A DNA stretch of 64,000 bases from the NCBI RefSeq assembly GCF_023217965.1, contig NZ_JALPSC010000001.1, positions 1,922,001 through 1,986,000 on the forward strand, read 5' to 3'. The stretch's first letter is position 1. Every line of letters begins with the position of its first letter. The translations under genes were made by a program, and so were the position numbers. A model generated the notes under the pieces. That model had not been told where the DNA came from, searched no databases, and saw only the letters and a list, made by a program, of their open reading frames with translations. This document shows positions 16,446-26,254 of the stretch, in pieces. Origin of the DNA: Prevotella sp. E13-27 (GTDB taxonomy: Bacteria > Bacteroidota > Bacteroidia > Bacteroidales > Bacteroidaceae).

Positions 16446-16477
16446 CAAAGGTACTACTATGCGCTTAAAATGCCAAA
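16446..16477 (-). promoter_or_regulatory. Promoter of nadB
   Basis: Minus strand TTTG, 20 nt, TACCTTTG: full consensus, 39 nt before the start codon. Confidence 0.85.
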
Positions 16478-16539
16478 TTTTTTATCTTACTTTTGTATTT
16501 GTTGCCTAATTATGGCACAAATCATATTGTGATACTCGG

Positions 16540-18000
16540 TTATTTGTATATCACGTAGTTTCGTAGCCAGTTAACCAGTGACCATACGAAGAGGAAGATG
16601 ACAAGAATAACCATGACTATGATGGCTATCGCCCATGCTACGAGGTGCTGGGTGTGGTCATCGTCGGTTGTCGTTGTACCGTCACTCCACTTCGTTACGG
16701 TGCGAACAGTCTGTGCTCCCAATATCATGCCGAACACGCCGCCAAGCAGCCAGTTCAGTGCGCCGCGACCTGAGCTGCCCTTGAATGTGCGGTGGTCAAT
16801 CATGAAGACAGGCTTCAAGCTTGCCATATAGTATAGACCAAGGCTGAAGAAGAAGAACAGTGATGACTGGAAACCTGAGGCATACCACATGATTCCTGCG
16901 AAGATGATAGTGATCCATACCATGACCTTCGAACCATCGAACAGTCGCTTGCTTGAAGACTCAACACAATCAACAAGCTCGTTGATTCTTGCTACTACAT
17001 CAGGATCGGTGACGTGTGCATCAAGAGCTTCTCTGATGGCAGCTCTTGACTCGTCCATCTGTTTCTTTGTAGTGATAATCCATTGGTCGGTCTCTCCTGG
17101 CACAGGAGTCCATGTGTCGAATACTTGGTTAAGCTTGTCAACGTACATATTTGTCTCTGAATCAGGCATTGTCTCTGGCAGTCCTTCCTCACGGCGAAGA
17201 GCCATCTGCTCGTCAACAGTAGTCTTCCATATCACTGATGGATGCTTCTTCTTGTAGATCATCTCAAAGACGCGAGGCCAGAACAGCACATAGAGCATGT
17301 GGAAGAACATGAATAGTATTGCAAGCAACAGAAGTATGCCGAGAATGGTTTCCTCTAACGACTGGCTTGAACCGCTGCTTCTACTGCTTGAACTGCTTGA
17401 GCTGCTGCTCTCGCTTGAATAATTGTCGTTCTCGCTTGAATAGCTGCTGCTTTCACTTGTTAAATTGCCGCTCTCGTCGTTCTCCATAAAGCCATCAGCG
17501 CGCAAGTCATTCTCGCGTGCCTCCTTAACTGCATTCTGCAGCTCTTCTTCTGTCATCACGTCGAATGTTGGGTCGTATGCGCTGCCGTTGCCTACGATAA
17601 GTATCATCTCGTCGCCGATGCCTGGCATGTTCTTCAGACCGTCGCTTACCTCAGTCAACTGTACGTGTATTGTACCGTCTGTGCGGTATTTCTTCACCTG
17701 AATGGTCTCAGTAGCGCCATTTACCTTAACTTCGAAGATGTAATTGTTGTCGGCTGCTGATCCTTTGTACTTCAGTGGTGAGTTGATGTTGCCTTCGCCG
17801 CCTTCATAACTGAACGTACCGCAGTTGCCATCTGAATTGGCTGTGCGGCTGATCTCGAGCATAACGATGCCACTCTCGTAGTCTGTTGTCTGCCATGAAC
17901 CAGCAGGGTAGGCTGCTTCTTTTGTCTGAGCCCATGTCGCGATTGCCATCATCAAGAATACGATGCTGGCAAAGATTCTCATAGAAACATTCTTTTTCAT
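16540..18000 (-). CDS. Exported multi-domain membrane protein with Ser-rich linker (unknown function)
   Basis: I do not recognise the 486-residue product. It begins with a signal peptide (MKKNVSMRIFASIVFLMMAIATWAQ), then a beta-rich domain of about 130 residues (SWQTTDYESGIVMLEISR...). A serine-rich linker (about residues 176-215) leads to a membrane helix (about 219-243), a charged helical domain, and at least three more membrane segments towards the C-terminus (about 355-375, 385-400, 455-480). M7 is a possible alternative start. It stands alone with its own promoter, between nadB and the fabH terminator. Likely an inner-membrane protein with a periplasmic N-domain. Confidence 0.75.
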   Translation of the reverse strand: MKKNVSMRIFASIVFLMMAIATWAQTKEAAYPAGSWQTTDYESGIVMLEISRTANSDGNCGTFSYEGGEGNINSPLKYKGSAADNNYIFEVKVNGATETIQVKKYRTDGTIHVQLTEVSDGLKNMPGIGDEMILIVGNGSAYDPTFDVMTEEELQNAVKEARENDLRADGFMENDESGNLTSESSSYSSENDNYSSESSSSSSSSSRSSGSSQSLEETILGILLLLAILFMFFHMLYVLFWPRVFEMIYKKKHPSVIWKTTVDEQMALRREEGLPETMPDSETNMYVDKLNQVFDTWTPVPGETDQWIITTKKQMDESRAAIREALDAHVTDPDVVARINELVDCVESSSKRLFDGSKVMVWITIIFAGIMWYASGFQSSLFFFFSLGLYYMASLKPVFMIDHRTFKGSSGRGALNWLLGGVFGMILGAQTVRTVTKWSDGTTTTDDDHTQHLVAWAIAIIVMVILVIFLFVWSLVNWLRNYVIYK

Positions 18001-18067
18001 AGTTTGAATATTAGGTAAGTATTAAATAAATGATTTGAAGTTATTGTTGTTTTGCTATTAGATTTTG

Positions 18068-18098
18068 CAAAGATATGTTATTTTTTTATAAAGTCCAA
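18068..18098 (-). promoter_or_regulatory. Promoter of the Ser-rich membrane protein gene
   Basis: Minus strand TATCTTTG (18068-18075) with TTGG about 19 nt upstream. Confidence 0.6.
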
Positions 18099-18154
18099 GG
18101 AAATTCGACATTTATTTGATAATTCTGCGAAAAAACTGTTCATAATGGAAAAAA

Positions 18155-18188
18155 ACAGCCTTGCTCGGCATTGTACCGGCAAGGCTGT
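18155..18188 (-). terminator. Intrinsic terminator of the DUF177-rpmF-fabH operon
   Basis: A 10-bp perfect stem ACAGCCTTGC/GCAAGGCTGT with a 14-nt loop; on the minus strand it is followed by a run of T. It lies 28 nt beyond the fabH stop. Confidence 0.85.
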
Positions 18189-18215
18189 CTTTGTATTGAT
18201 TGATTATAAAATCCT

Positions 18216-19208
18216 TTAATATGCCCACTTCAGGTAGAGTGCTCCGTGAACGAAGCCTGCGCCAAAAGCAGTGAGGATGAGGTTGTCGCCCTTCTTCAGC
18301 TGCTTTTCATACTCCCAGATAGCGAGAGGTATCGTAGCTGCTGAGGTGTTTCCGTAGCGCTCAATGTTGACCATGACCTTATCCATGGGCAGTTCCAGAC
18401 GCTTTGCAACAGCCTCAATGATTCGCAAGTTTGCCTGGTGAGGCACCACAAAGGCAATGTTGTCCTTGTTCAGACCGTTGCGCTCGGCTATCAGTGCACA
18501 GTCATCGCTCATGTTGGTAACAGCATAGCGGAACACGGTGCGTCCTTCCTGATAGATGTAGTGCAGACGGTGATCCACGGTGAAGTGGTTTGGAGGACAA
18601 ACAGAACCGCCGGCCTTCATGTGAAGGAATGGAAGTCCCTTGCCGTCTGTACGCAGATATGAGTCTATGACTCCTATGCCTTCTTCTTCAGTAGCTTCAA
18701 GAAGCACTGCGCCTGCACCGTCGCCGAAGAGCGGACATGTGGAACGGTCTTTGTAGTCGGTCACCGACGACATCTTGTCGGCACCTATGACGATGATTTT
18801 CTTGTAGCGGCCCGACTCAATCATTGTCGCTGCCACGTCAAGCGTGTAGAGGAATCCGCAACATGCAGCCCAGAAGTCGAATGCCATAGCATTCTTCAGT
18901 CCGAGTTTGCCCAGAACGATTGAGGCCGTTGATGGGAACTTGTAGTCGGCTGTCGATGTAGTAACTATCAGTGCATCAATGGTATCTGGGTCAACGCCCG
19001 TCTTCTGAATCAGTTGCTTGGCAGCCTTACGTGCCATATAAGAAGTGCCGAGACCCTCTTCTGTGAGGATTCGGCGCTCCTTGATTCCGACACGCGTCAT
19101 AATCCACTCGTCATTGGTGTCAACCATGCGCGACAGCTCCTCGTTGGTAAGGATGTAGTCGGGCACGTAGCCGCCTATGCCGGTGATGATCGCGTTAATC
19201 TTACCCAT
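18216..19208 (-). CDS. fabH: 3-oxoacyl-ACP synthase III
   Basis: Condenses acyl-CoA with malonyl-ACP to start fatty acid synthesis. The 330-residue thiolase-fold enzyme has the complete triad: C116 in AACCGF, H257 in VPHQANLRI and N287 in [10 protein letters not shown]. The C-terminus [14 protein letters not shown] matches the family. It is the third gene of a leftward operon with DUF177 and rpmF, 11 nt after rpmF. plsX, which often sits here in other bacteria, is missing. Confidence 0.96.
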   Translation of the reverse strand: MGKINAIITGIGGYVPDYILTNEELSRMVDTNDEWIMTRVGIKERRILTEEGLGTSYMARKAAKQLIQKTGVDPDTIDALIVTTSTADYKFPSTASIVLGKLGLKNAMAFDFWAACCGFLYTLDVAATMIESGRYKKIIVIGADKMSSVTDYKDRSTCPLFGDGAGAVLLEATEEEGIGVIDSYLRTDGKGLPFLHMKAGGSVCPPNHFTVDHRLHYIYQEGRTVFRYAVTNMSDDCALIAERNGLNKDNIAFVVPHQANLRIIEAVAKRLELPMDKVMVNIERYGNTSAATIPLAIWEYEKQLKKGDNLILTAFGAGFVHGALYLKWAY

Positions 19209-19219
19209 TTGCCTGATGT

Positions 19220-19411
19220 TTATTCAGCTACTTCTTCGTCCATCTTGATAGCAACCTTACCACGGTAGTATCCGCATGTTGGGCATACAGTGTGGTAAAC
19301 ATAGTAAGCACCACAGTTAGGGCAAACTGCCAGTGTAGGAGCTACTGCCTTGTCATGAGTACGACGCTTCGCTGTACGAGTGTTTGATTGTCTTCTTTTA
19401 GGATGTGCCAT
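19220..19411 (-). CDS. rpmF: 50S ribosomal protein L32
   Basis: Small ribosomal protein of 63 residues: the basic N-terminus [17 protein letters not shown] and a zinc ribbon CPNC...CPTC with all four cysteines, i.e. the zinc-binding form. It is flanked by DUF177 upstream and fabH downstream, the widely conserved rpmF neighbourhood. Confidence 0.97.
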   Translation of the reverse strand: MAHPKRRQSNTRTAKRRTHDKAVAPTLAVCPNCGAYYVYHTVCPTCGYYRGKVAIKMDEEVAE

Positions 19412-19442
19412 AATTTATTAATTTATTTTTTGAATGTTTGAA

Positions 19443-19973
19443 TTAAAATTTTAAATCTTTCAGCGCGCTCCATCGCGGGTCTATCTCCTTGTTGTTGGCG
19501 TCCGCATCGCTGCTTCGGGCAGCCGAATGTTCAGTGAGCACTCGCATCATTGCATCGTTACAATCGCCAGGTTGATGAACGTGCTGGATGGGTACCGCCA
19601 GGGCTATAGCCTCGTAGATGAGCCACGATATGTCGAGAACGCCCTCGTTCTCGCTTACCATGATGATGTCATCCTGCTCGGAGCTGTCCTCGTTCTCTTT
19701 CAGCTTCGCAGTGAAGTGTGACTCTGTCTCAATGGGCTGTGCCATCATTTCGAGACAACGGTCGCAGGGAATCTGGACTGTGCCGCTGATACATAGTTGG
19801 AACTCGTAAAAGCCAGTTGTCTTGCGTATAGACCCTGACACATGCAATGAGCCTTCCTGTATCTCAGCGTCGTCTAAAGCTGCGAAAAACTGGTTGTCCA
19901 GCTCGTACTGAAATGGTGTCTCGCCATCAGTAACTGCCTTTAAATCAATCTTAAACTGCTCTAAACTACACAT
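19443..19973 (-). CDS. DUF177 (YceD-like) protein
   Basis: A 176-residue protein of the DUF177/YceD family, found just before rpmF in most bacteria and linked to large ribosomal subunit RNA maintenance or assembly. The hallmark CDRCLE cysteine pair lies after a beta-strand region, followed by an acidic segment (EDSSEQDDIIMVSENEGVLDI) and the conserved YEAIALAVPIQHVH. First gene of the operon. Confidence 0.9.
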   Translation of the reverse strand: MCSLEQFKIDLKAVTDGETPFQYELDNQFFAALDDAEIQEGSLHVSGSIRKTTGFYEFQLCISGTVQIPCDRCLEMMAQPIETESHFTAKLKENEDSSEQDDIIMVSENEGVLDISWLIYEAIALAVPIQHVHQPGDCNDAMMRVLTEHSAARSSDADANNKEIDPRWSALKDLKF

Positions 19974-19992
19974 TTAATCGCTTTTTGGGATG

Positions 19993-20000
19993 CAAAGTTA
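19993..20000 (-). promoter_or_regulatory. -7 box of the DUF177-rpmF-fabH operon
   Basis: Minus strand TAACTTTG, 20 nt before the DUF177 start. No clear -33 element. Confidence 0.5.
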
Positions 20001-20139
20001 CAAACTTTTTTTTATAAACGATTCATTTTTTCGATGTTTTTTTTATTCTTGCACACATGTAAGTGCGGTGTGCATGATTATTGGCCCGTTTTGCTGTCCG
20101 GCCCTTTCCGTTTATTTGTTCTTACCTTTCTGCATTCTT

Positions 20140-20264
20140 GTTCTTACTAAATGGTAATAGCGTTCTTACTAAACGGTAATGGCGTTCTTACTAAACGGAA
20201 AACCAAACTCGTCGACTTTGGTGACCAAACTCGTCGACTTTGGTTACCAAACTCGACGAGTTTG
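20140..20264. repeat. Two abutting 22-bp tandem arrays
   Basis: About three units of GTTCTTACTAAACGGTAATG plus 2 nt (20140-20198) are followed by three 22-bp units built on ACCAAACTCGTCGACTTTGG (20202-20264). The last unit is inverted in its core (CTCGACGAG). The second array recurs almost unchanged at 34938-35003. The rest of the 510-nt gap 19974-20483 holds only the fumarase promoter. Confidence 0.85.
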
Positions 20265-20361
20265 TAATTTTGTTCTTACAAAACTGCATTGCGTTTTTGT
20301 CTGCCTAACATCACTATAGTGTCTAAATTGCATGCTAACTGCGCAAAAAACGGAAATGTTC

Positions 20362-20393
20362 TTTGTAGGTTTCGTTTTTTTGTTGTACTTTTG
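20362..20393 (+). promoter_or_regulatory. Promoter of the fumarase gene
   Basis: TTTG, 20 nt, TACTTTTG: full consensus. It implies a leader of about 85 nt. Confidence 0.85.
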
Positions 20394-20483
20394 CTGCCGC
20401 TATATATATAAATATGGTGTAAGTTGAATCTGAAATTATAAACTAACAAATACTTTATAAAACGAAGAAAACGATTTAAGACT

Positions 20484-22133
20484 ATGGCAACACCTGTAGA
20501 ATTCAAGTATGCCCCTATGTTTCAGTTGGGCGAAGACAAGACCGAGTACAGACTCTTGACGAAGGAAGGCGTAAGCGTCAGCCAGTTTGAAGGTAAAGAA
20601 ATAGTTAAGGTAACGAAAGAGGCACTCACCCTGTTGGCACAGCAGGCTTTCCACGATGTGGAGTTCATGCTCCGTCGTGAACACAACCTGCAGGTGGCAG
20701 CAATCCTCAATGACCCTGAGGCATCTGAGAACGACAAGTATGTCGCTCTGCAGTTCCTTCGTAATGCCGACGTAGCAGCTAAGGGCATTCTTCCTTTCTG
20801 TCAGGATACTGGTACAGCCATCATCCATGGTGAAAAGGGTCAGCAGGTGTGGACTGGCTTCGAGGACGAAGAGGCTCTGAGCCGTGGCGTCTATAATACC
20901 TTCACGCAGGATAACCTGCGCTACTCACAGAATGCTCCTCTTAACATGTATGACGAGGTGAACACCCGCTGCAACCTGCCTGCACAGATAGACATTGAGG
21001 CAACGGAGGGTGCGGAGTATCGCTTCGTCATGGTGGCAAAGGGCGGTGGCTCAGCCAACAAGACTTATTTCTACCCAATGACAAAGGCCACGATTCAGAA
21101 TGAGGGCACGTTGCTGCCATTCCTCGTAGAGAAGATGAAGTCACTGGGCACTGCAGCTTGTCCTCCATACCACATCGCATTTGTCATCGGTGGTACATCG
21201 GCAGAGAAGAACCTGCTCACTGTGAAGCTCGCTTCTATCAAGTACTATGACTCGCTGCCAACGACTGGCGACGAGACTGGACGTGCTTTCCGCGATGTTG
21301 AATTGGAGAAGAAACTTCTGGAAGAGGCTCATAAGATTGGACTCGGCGCTCAGTTCGGTGGTAAGGCACTGGCTCACGACATCCGTGTCGTACGTCTGCC
21401 CCGCCATGGTGCATCTTGTCCTATCGGCATGGGTGTCAGCTGTTCGGCAGACCGTAATATCAAGGCGAAGATCAACCGCGATGGCATCTGGCTCGAGAAG
21501 ATGGATTCTAACCCTTGCGAGCTGATTCCTGCTGAATATGCAAAGCCTGGCGAGGGTGCTAAGGGTATTGAAATCAACCTTAACGAAGGCATCGATGCTG
21601 TACGCAAGGAACTGTCTAAGTATCCAGTTTCAACACGTGTGAACCTGAAGGGTACCATCATCGTGGCTCGTGATATTGCTCATGCCAAGCTGAAGGCTCG
21701 TCTCGATGCTGGCGAGGGCATGCCTGAGTACTTCAAGAAGTATCCTGTGCTCTATGCAGGACCTGCCAAGACTCCAGAGGGCTATCCTTGTGGCTCTATG
21801 GGTCCAACCACGGCAAACCGCATGGATCCATATGTTGACGAGTTCCAGGACAATGGTGCTTCACTCGTGATGATTGCTAAGGGCAACCGTAGCGATGTGG
21901 TAACTGAGGCATGTAAGAAGCATGGCGGTTTCTATCTTGGAACGATAGGCGGTGTTGCTGCTGTACTTTCACAGTCGAGCATCAAGTCTATTGAGTGTGT
22001 GGAATATCCAGAGTTGGGCATGGAGGCCATCTGGAAGATTGACGTTGAAGACTTCCCTGCCTTCATACTTGTTGATGATAAGGGTAATGACTTCTTTAAG
22101 CAGCTGAAGCCATGGACACCATGCGCAAAATAA
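20484..22133 (+). CDS. Fumarate hydratase, class I (iron-sulfur)
   Basis: Interconverts fumarate and malate with an oxygen-sensitive [4Fe-4S] cluster. At 549 residues it is the fused alpha-beta form, as in E. coli FumA/FumB. Cluster cysteine candidates are seen in [10 protein letters not shown] (about residue 111), in the [12 protein letters not shown] region (about 315) and in [15 protein letters not shown]. In Prevotella-like anaerobes this step runs in the reductive direction towards succinate. Promoter at 20362-20393; the downstream M6 peptidase gene overlaps its 3' end. Confidence 0.94.
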   Translation: MATPVEFKYAPMFQLGEDKTEYRLLTKEGVSVSQFEGKEIVKVTKEALTLLAQQAFHDVEFMLRREHNLQVAAILNDPEASENDKYVALQFLRNADVAAKGILPFCQDTGTAIIHGEKGQQVWTGFEDEEALSRGVYNTFTQDNLRYSQNAPLNMYDEVNTRCNLPAQIDIEATEGAEYRFVMVAKGGGSANKTYFYPMTKATIQNEGTLLPFLVEKMKSLGTAACPPYHIAFVIGGTSAEKNLLTVKLASIKYYDSLPTTGDETGRAFRDVELEKKLLEEAHKIGLGAQFGGKALAHDIRVVRLPRHGASCPIGMGVSCSADRNIKAKINRDGIWLEKMDSNPCELIPAEYAKPGEGAKGIEINLNEGIDAVRKELSKYPVSTRVNLKGTIIVARDIAHAKLKARLDAGEGMPEYFKKYPVLYAGPAKTPEGYPCGSMGPTTANRMDPYVDEFQDNGASLVMIAKGNRSDVVTEACKKHGGFYLGTIGGVAAVLSQSSIKSIECVEYPELGMEAIWKIDVEDFPAFILVDDKGNDFFKQLKPWTPCAK

Positions 22134-23704
22134 AACTCATATCATCTTTCCTGACTTTGTTGTCCTTGAGTCTGTCGGCTCAGGACTTCAAGGTCGTGAG
22201 AGATAACTGCATGCCTGCGCCTGAGGGCGGCGACGATGTTGTAGAGACACGTCTTACTGGTATGCGTAAGGCGCTGCCTCAGATTAATCGCGATTGGAAT
22301 CCTGAAAAAACGTATCACCAGCTTGTGATACTCATGTCTTTCTCTGATACGGACTTTAACATCGAGAATCCTGTAGCCGAATATGACAAGATTCTTAATC
22401 AGTCGGGCTACAATAAACGTCAGGGCCCTGGATGTATGGCCGACTATTTCCGCGACCAGTCAGGCGGAATGCTTAATCTTGAGTTTGATGTCTATGGCCC
22501 TTACAAGGTGAGCGGAAAAGCTCAGCCTTACAGCAGTCCCAGCTCTGGCACTCGTAACTATGGCCGCACCGACATGATTGAGGCTACAAACCTTTTCTTA
22601 GCCGACCATCAGGAGATAGACTTCTCACAGTATGACTGGAACGGTGACGGAAACGTGGAACAGGTTATTTATGTCTATGCAGGTCTGCCTGGTAATATCA
22701 GCTCTGCCGACTGCTATGGACACATATGGCCAAACACGAGCACTTTCACTACTATTACAACTCATGATGGGAAGAAAATCTCCAACTATACATGTAGTGG
22801 CGAGCACTGGCCCATGACGAATAAGGCATCGTGCGGCTTTGGAACTATCAGTCATGAGTTTACCCACAGCCTCGGACTGCCTGACATCTACCCGACAGCA
22901 GGCGAAGGCTTCTCTGTTGTTGACGAATGGGACCTGATGGATGGCGGAAACTTTACAAACTACGGATGGTGCCCGCCTGAATATACTGCTATGGAAAAGT
23001 GGCTCATGGGATGGATCTCGTTCAAAGAACTTGACGAGCCAACTACCGTAGTGGGCTTGAAGCCTGTGTCTGAAGGTGGCGATGTCTATCGCATAAAGCA
23101 CTCAGACTCAGAGTGGCTGCTCCTTGAGAACCGACAGCAGAGAGGATGGGATGCTGGCGCACCTGGCAGCGGACTTGTCATTTATCATGTTTTTTACGAT
23201 GGTTCTGTATGGCAGGGTAATAAAGTCAATACTGACAAAAACAAACGCCGTTTCCATCTTTTCAATGCCGATAACAGGGACTATGATGCATGGGATGACT
23301 ATCTGAACGAAAAAGGCTTGGGAACCTATGCTAATACGGGTCACATGAACAGCCGCTATCTGAGCACGTCGCCATATCCATGGACTAACGAAACAACGTT
23401 GGCTGTGAACAACGAACTGACAGACTCGTCTGTTCCTGCAGCCAAGATGAACTATCCTAATGCTAAGGAAGAGCTGATGCTGTCAAAGCCCATCACCAAT
23501 ATTAGTGTCGATGACGACGGACTGGTGTCGTTTGACTTCATGGGGGGTGGGGTAGTAGGCCTGGCAGAGTCCGTTAAGGAGAACGCCTCTCGTGGCATAA
23601 CAGCTACTTACGACATAAACGGACGTATCGCACAGCCTAAGGCCAGTGGCTTCTACATAGTCAGACAGGCCGACGGCACAGTGAGAAAACTCTTTATCAG
23701 ATAA
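22121..23704 (+). CDS. Secreted M6-family metallopeptidase
   Basis: A 527-residue exported protease (start chosen at 22121, MRKIKLISS, because it gives a clean signal peptide; the ATG at 22112 adds MDT). The signal is followed by a short pro-region and an immune-inhibitor-A/M6-like catalytic domain. The zinc motif is [11 protein letters not shown] at about residue 245, with a Met-turn candidate WDLMDGGNF about 30 residues later. The C-terminus ([20 protein letters not shown] then a final basic strand ending FIR) resembles a type IX secretion sorting domain, so outer-membrane export is likely. It overlaps the fumarase stop by 13 nt, which suggests co-transcription. Confidence 0.87.
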   Translation: MRKIKLISSFLTLLSLSLSAQDFKVVRDNCMPAPEGGDDVVETRLTGMRKALPQINRDWNPEKTYHQLVILMSFSDTDFNIENPVAEYDKILNQSGYNKRQGPGCMADYFRDQSGGMLNLEFDVYGPYKVSGKAQPYSSPSSGTRNYGRTDMIEATNLFLADHQEIDFSQYDWNGDGNVEQVIYVYAGLPGNISSADCYGHIWPNTSTFTTITTHDGKKISNYTCSGEHWPMTNKASCGFGTISHEFTHSLGLPDIYPTAGEGFSVVDEWDLMDGGNFTNYGWCPPEYTAMEKWLMGWISFKELDEPTTVVGLKPVSEGGDVYRIKHSDSEWLLLENRQQRGWDAGAPGSGLVIYHVFYDGSVWQGNKVNTDKNKRRFHLFNADNRDYDAWDDYLNEKGLGTYANTGHMNSRYLSTSPYPWTNETTLAVNNELTDSSVPAAKMNYPNAKEELMLSKPITNISVDDDGLVSFDFMGGGVVGLAESVKENASRGITATYDINGRIAQPKASGFYIVRQADGTVRKLFIR

Positions 23705-23754
23705 ACACCTATTTATATTTAAATAAACTTTATATTTATTTTAATCAAAGTATT

Positions 23755-24549
23755 ATGAGACTTATTATTGAACCTAATTATGATTTGATGTCACAGTGGG
23801 CAGCAAATTATGTGGTAGAACGTATCAACGCAGCCAAGCCAACAAAGGAGAAGCCTTTTGTACTGGGCCTGCCTACCGGCTCATCTCCAATCGGCATGTA
23901 CCGTGCGTTGGTGAAAGCTTATCAGGAAGGTAAGGTATCGTTTAAGAACGTGCTTACTTTTAACATGGACGAGTATGTAGGACTGCCTGAGGAGCATCCT
24001 GAGAGCTATCACTCATTCATGTTCTCAAACCTGTTTAACCACATTGACTGCCCCAAAGAGAATATACATATCCTCAATGGTAATGCTAAAGACCTCGCTG
24101 CAGAATGCGCTCACTATGAGCAGATGATTGCAGAGGCAGGTGGCATAGACCTGTTCCTTGGCGGTATTGGTCCTGACGGACACATCGCTTTCAACGAACC
24201 AGGCTCATCACTTAGCAGCCGTACACGTCAGAAGACTCTGACCACTGACACCATCATCGCTAACTCACGTTTCTTCGACAACGACATCAACAAGGTGCCA
24301 AAGACTGCTCTTACCGTTGGCGTAGGCACCGTAATGGCAGCCAAGGAAGTGATGATCCTCGTTAATGGTCATGCTAAGTGCCGTGCTCTGCAGGCAGCTG
24401 TTGAAGGAAGCGTTAACCACATGTGGACAATCTCTGCCCTCCAGATGCATCAGCATGGCATCATCGTTGCCGACGATGCTGCATGTGAAGAGCTTAAGGT
24501 TGGCACATACCGCTACTTCAAGGATATCGAGCGTAACAACCTTCTGTAA
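23755..24549 (+). CDS. nagB: Glucosamine-6-phosphate deaminase
   Basis: Converts glucosamine-6-phosphate to fructose-6-phosphate and ammonia, feeding amino-sugar carbon into glycolysis. The 264-residue protein has the conserved residues at the same positions as the E. coli enzyme: D72 in NMDEYVGL, and D141, H143 and E148 in [13 protein letters not shown]. The phosphate loop LPTGSSP is near residue 39. Next to it are a peptidase gene and paaK; nagA is not in the window. Confidence 0.96.
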   Translation: MRLIIEPNYDLMSQWAANYVVERINAAKPTKEKPFVLGLPTGSSPIGMYRALVKAYQEGKVSFKNVLTFNMDEYVGLPEEHPESYHSFMFSNLFNHIDCPKENIHILNGNAKDLAAECAHYEQMIAEAGGIDLFLGGIGPDGHIAFNEPGSSLSSRTRQKTLTTDTIIANSRFFDNDINKVPKTALTVGVGTVMAAKEVMILVNGHAKCRALQAAVEGSVNHMWTISALQMHQHGIIVADDAACEELKVGTYRYFKDIERNNLL

Positions 24550-24550
24550 T

Positions 24551-24695
24551 AAGTGGAAAGTTTAGAGTGTAGAGTTTAGAGTTTGCTACCGCCCTTGATA
24601 AAGTCCTGCAGCGTTATCATGCTCTATCTCCCCGGCAGTAGCAAACTCTACACTCTACACTTTAATCTCTCAACTCTAATCTCTCAACTCTAAAC
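24551..24695. repeat. TTAGAGTGTAGAG-rich long hairpin
   Basis: AAAGTTTAGAGTGTAGAG at 24558-24575 and GAGTTTGCTAC after it pair with GTAGCAAACTCTACACTC and following bases around 24641-24662; further CTCTAA repeats run to 24695. It fills the gap between nagB and paaK. It is compositionally related to the repeat at 4551-4660, and a fragment TTTAGAGTGTAGAGT recurs at 33609-33624. Confidence 0.7.
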
Positions 24696-24707
24696 TCTAA
24701 ACTAAAC

Positions 24708-26018
24708 ATGTATTCACCTTATTTCGAACCGGAACTAGAAACAATGTCGCGCGACCAGCTGGAAGCACTCCAACTGTCGCGCCTACAGTCCACCGTGCGC
24801 CACTGCATGAACTCAGAGTTCTATCGTGAGCGCTTTAAGGAACTGGGCATAACTCCTGAGGACATTCGCACACTCGACGATGTGAAGCGACTGCCGTTTA
24901 CAACAAAAGATGATCTGCGTGAGCACTATCCCTTCGGACTGGCATCAGTGCCTTTGAAGGATTGCGTGCGTCTGCACTCGTCAAGTGGTACCACTGGCAA
25001 CCCCACCGTGGTGTTGCACACTCAGCGCGATCTCGATGAGTGGGCAAAGGCTGTCGCCCGTTGTCTGTGGATGGTCGGTTCGCGTCCTGACGACGTGTTC
25101 CAGAACTCGGCAGGCTATGGCATGTTCACTGCAGGACTTGGTTTCCAGTATGGTGCCGAAAGGGTGGGTATGCTCACTGTGCCGGCAGCAGCAGGTAACA
25201 CTCTGCGCCAGATAAAGTTCATCCGTGACTTCGGTACTACCGTTCTCCACGCCATCCCCTCATACGCTTCGCGTGTGTTTGAGGTGATGAGAGAGCAGGG
25301 CGTTGACCCACGTCGCGACACTAAGCTGCGTGTGCTGTGTATCGGTGCAGAACCTCACAGCGAGGAACAGCGTCAGCGTATAGAGCAGCAGCTGGGTGTG
25401 AAGGCATATAACTCCTATGGTATCTCAGAGATGATGGGCCCTGGCGTGGCCTTCGAGTGTCCTGAGCAGAACGGACTCCACATCTGGGAAGACTACTTCA
25501 TCGTTGAGATTATAGACCCTGTCACCCTTGAGCCTGTGCCCGACGGACAGCTTGGTGAGTTGGTCCTCACCACTATTAATCGTGAGGGCATGCCACTGCT
25601 TCGCTATCGTACACGTGACCTCACGCGCATCCTTCCTGGTGAGTGTCCATGCGGACGCCATCACAAGCGTCTGGCCCGTCTGCAGGGACGCAGCGACGAT
25701 ATGATGATTCTCAAAGGTGTGAACATCTTCCCAATACAGATTGAGAAGATTCTCCTTGGCTTCAAAGAGCTTGGTACTGACTATCTCATCACCCTTGAGA
25801 CCACTGAGGCCGGTGATATTATGACCATCGATGTAGAGCTCGCTCGTCTTGAAACTGACGACTATACCGAACTACAGGGTCTGACACGTGAGATAACACG
25901 TCAGCTGAAGGATGAGATTCTTATCACTCCTAAGGTACGCCTTGTTCAGAAAGGTTCTCTTGGCGCAAGCGACGAGAAGAAGGCTGTGCGTGTGAAAGAC
26001 TTGAGAAAGCTGTTCTAA
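24708..26018 (+). CDS. paaK: Phenylacetate-CoA ligase
   Basis: Adenylate-forming enzyme joining phenylacetate (or a related aryl acid) to CoA. The 436 residues fit the PaaK family. The P-loop HSSSGTTGNPT is near residues 90-100, followed by YGISEMMGPGVAFEC and the C-terminal YRTRDLTR...GRSDDMMILKGVNIFP hinge. In Bacteroidota this gene usually accompanies indolepyruvate oxidoreductase and works in aromatic amino acid metabolism; those partners are not next to it here. It ends at a terminator (26044-26084). Confidence 0.92.
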   Translation: MYSPYFEPELETMSRDQLEALQLSRLQSTVRHCMNSEFYRERFKELGITPEDIRTLDDVKRLPFTTKDDLREHYPFGLASVPLKDCVRLHSSSGTTGNPTVVLHTQRDLDEWAKAVARCLWMVGSRPDDVFQNSAGYGMFTAGLGFQYGAERVGMLTVPAAAGNTLRQIKFIRDFGTTVLHAIPSYASRVFEVMREQGVDPRRDTKLRVLCIGAEPHSEEQRQRIEQQLGVKAYNSYGISEMMGPGVAFECPEQNGLHIWEDYFIVEIIDPVTLEPVPDGQLGELVLTTINREGMPLLRYRTRDLTRILPGECPCGRHHKRLARLQGRSDDMMILKGVNIFPIQIEKILLGFKELGTDYLITLETTEAGDIMTIDVELARLETDDYTELQGLTREITRQLKDEILITPKVRLVQKGSLGASDEKKAVRVKDLRKLF

Positions 26019-26043
26019 TAGCTCTTTCTTACAGGAATATTTA

Positions 26044-26084
26044 GGCGGGGCTGCATAGATTATACAGCTCCGCTTTGGTTTTTA
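26044..26084 (+). terminator. Intrinsic terminator of paaK
   Basis: GGCGGGGCTG pairs with CAGCTCCGCT (one G-T pair and one mismatch-tolerant end) and is followed by TTGGTTTTT. Confidence 0.75.
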
Positions 26085-26149
26085 ATATAATCAAACATAT
26101 TAAGAAAATTGGCACGCATTCTATTTTGTATTAGATAGTTAGACAATTA

Positions 26150-26181
26150 CTTGGTAATTCCGATTTTTTGTTTTATCTTTG
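26150..26181 (+). promoter_or_regulatory. Promoter of the 1269-residue secreted protein gene
   Basis: CTTG, 20 nt, TATCTTTG, with a leader of about 70 nt before the start codon. Confidence 0.7.
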
Positions 26182-26254
26182 CACCGTGTTATTCTTTTTC
26201 AGATAATAATGTGAATAATTGAACAATTTATTAATTTTTTAAATAATAGCTATT

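Noticed and set aside
20140..20264. Possible CRISPR array
   Set aside because: Units are contiguous with no spacers and the repeat is only about 22 bp; no cas genes in the window.
23539..23575. G-rich stretch in the M6 peptidase gene as another palindromic insertion
   Set aside because: It encodes MGGGVVG but lacks the complementary C-rich arm seen in the four accepted copies.
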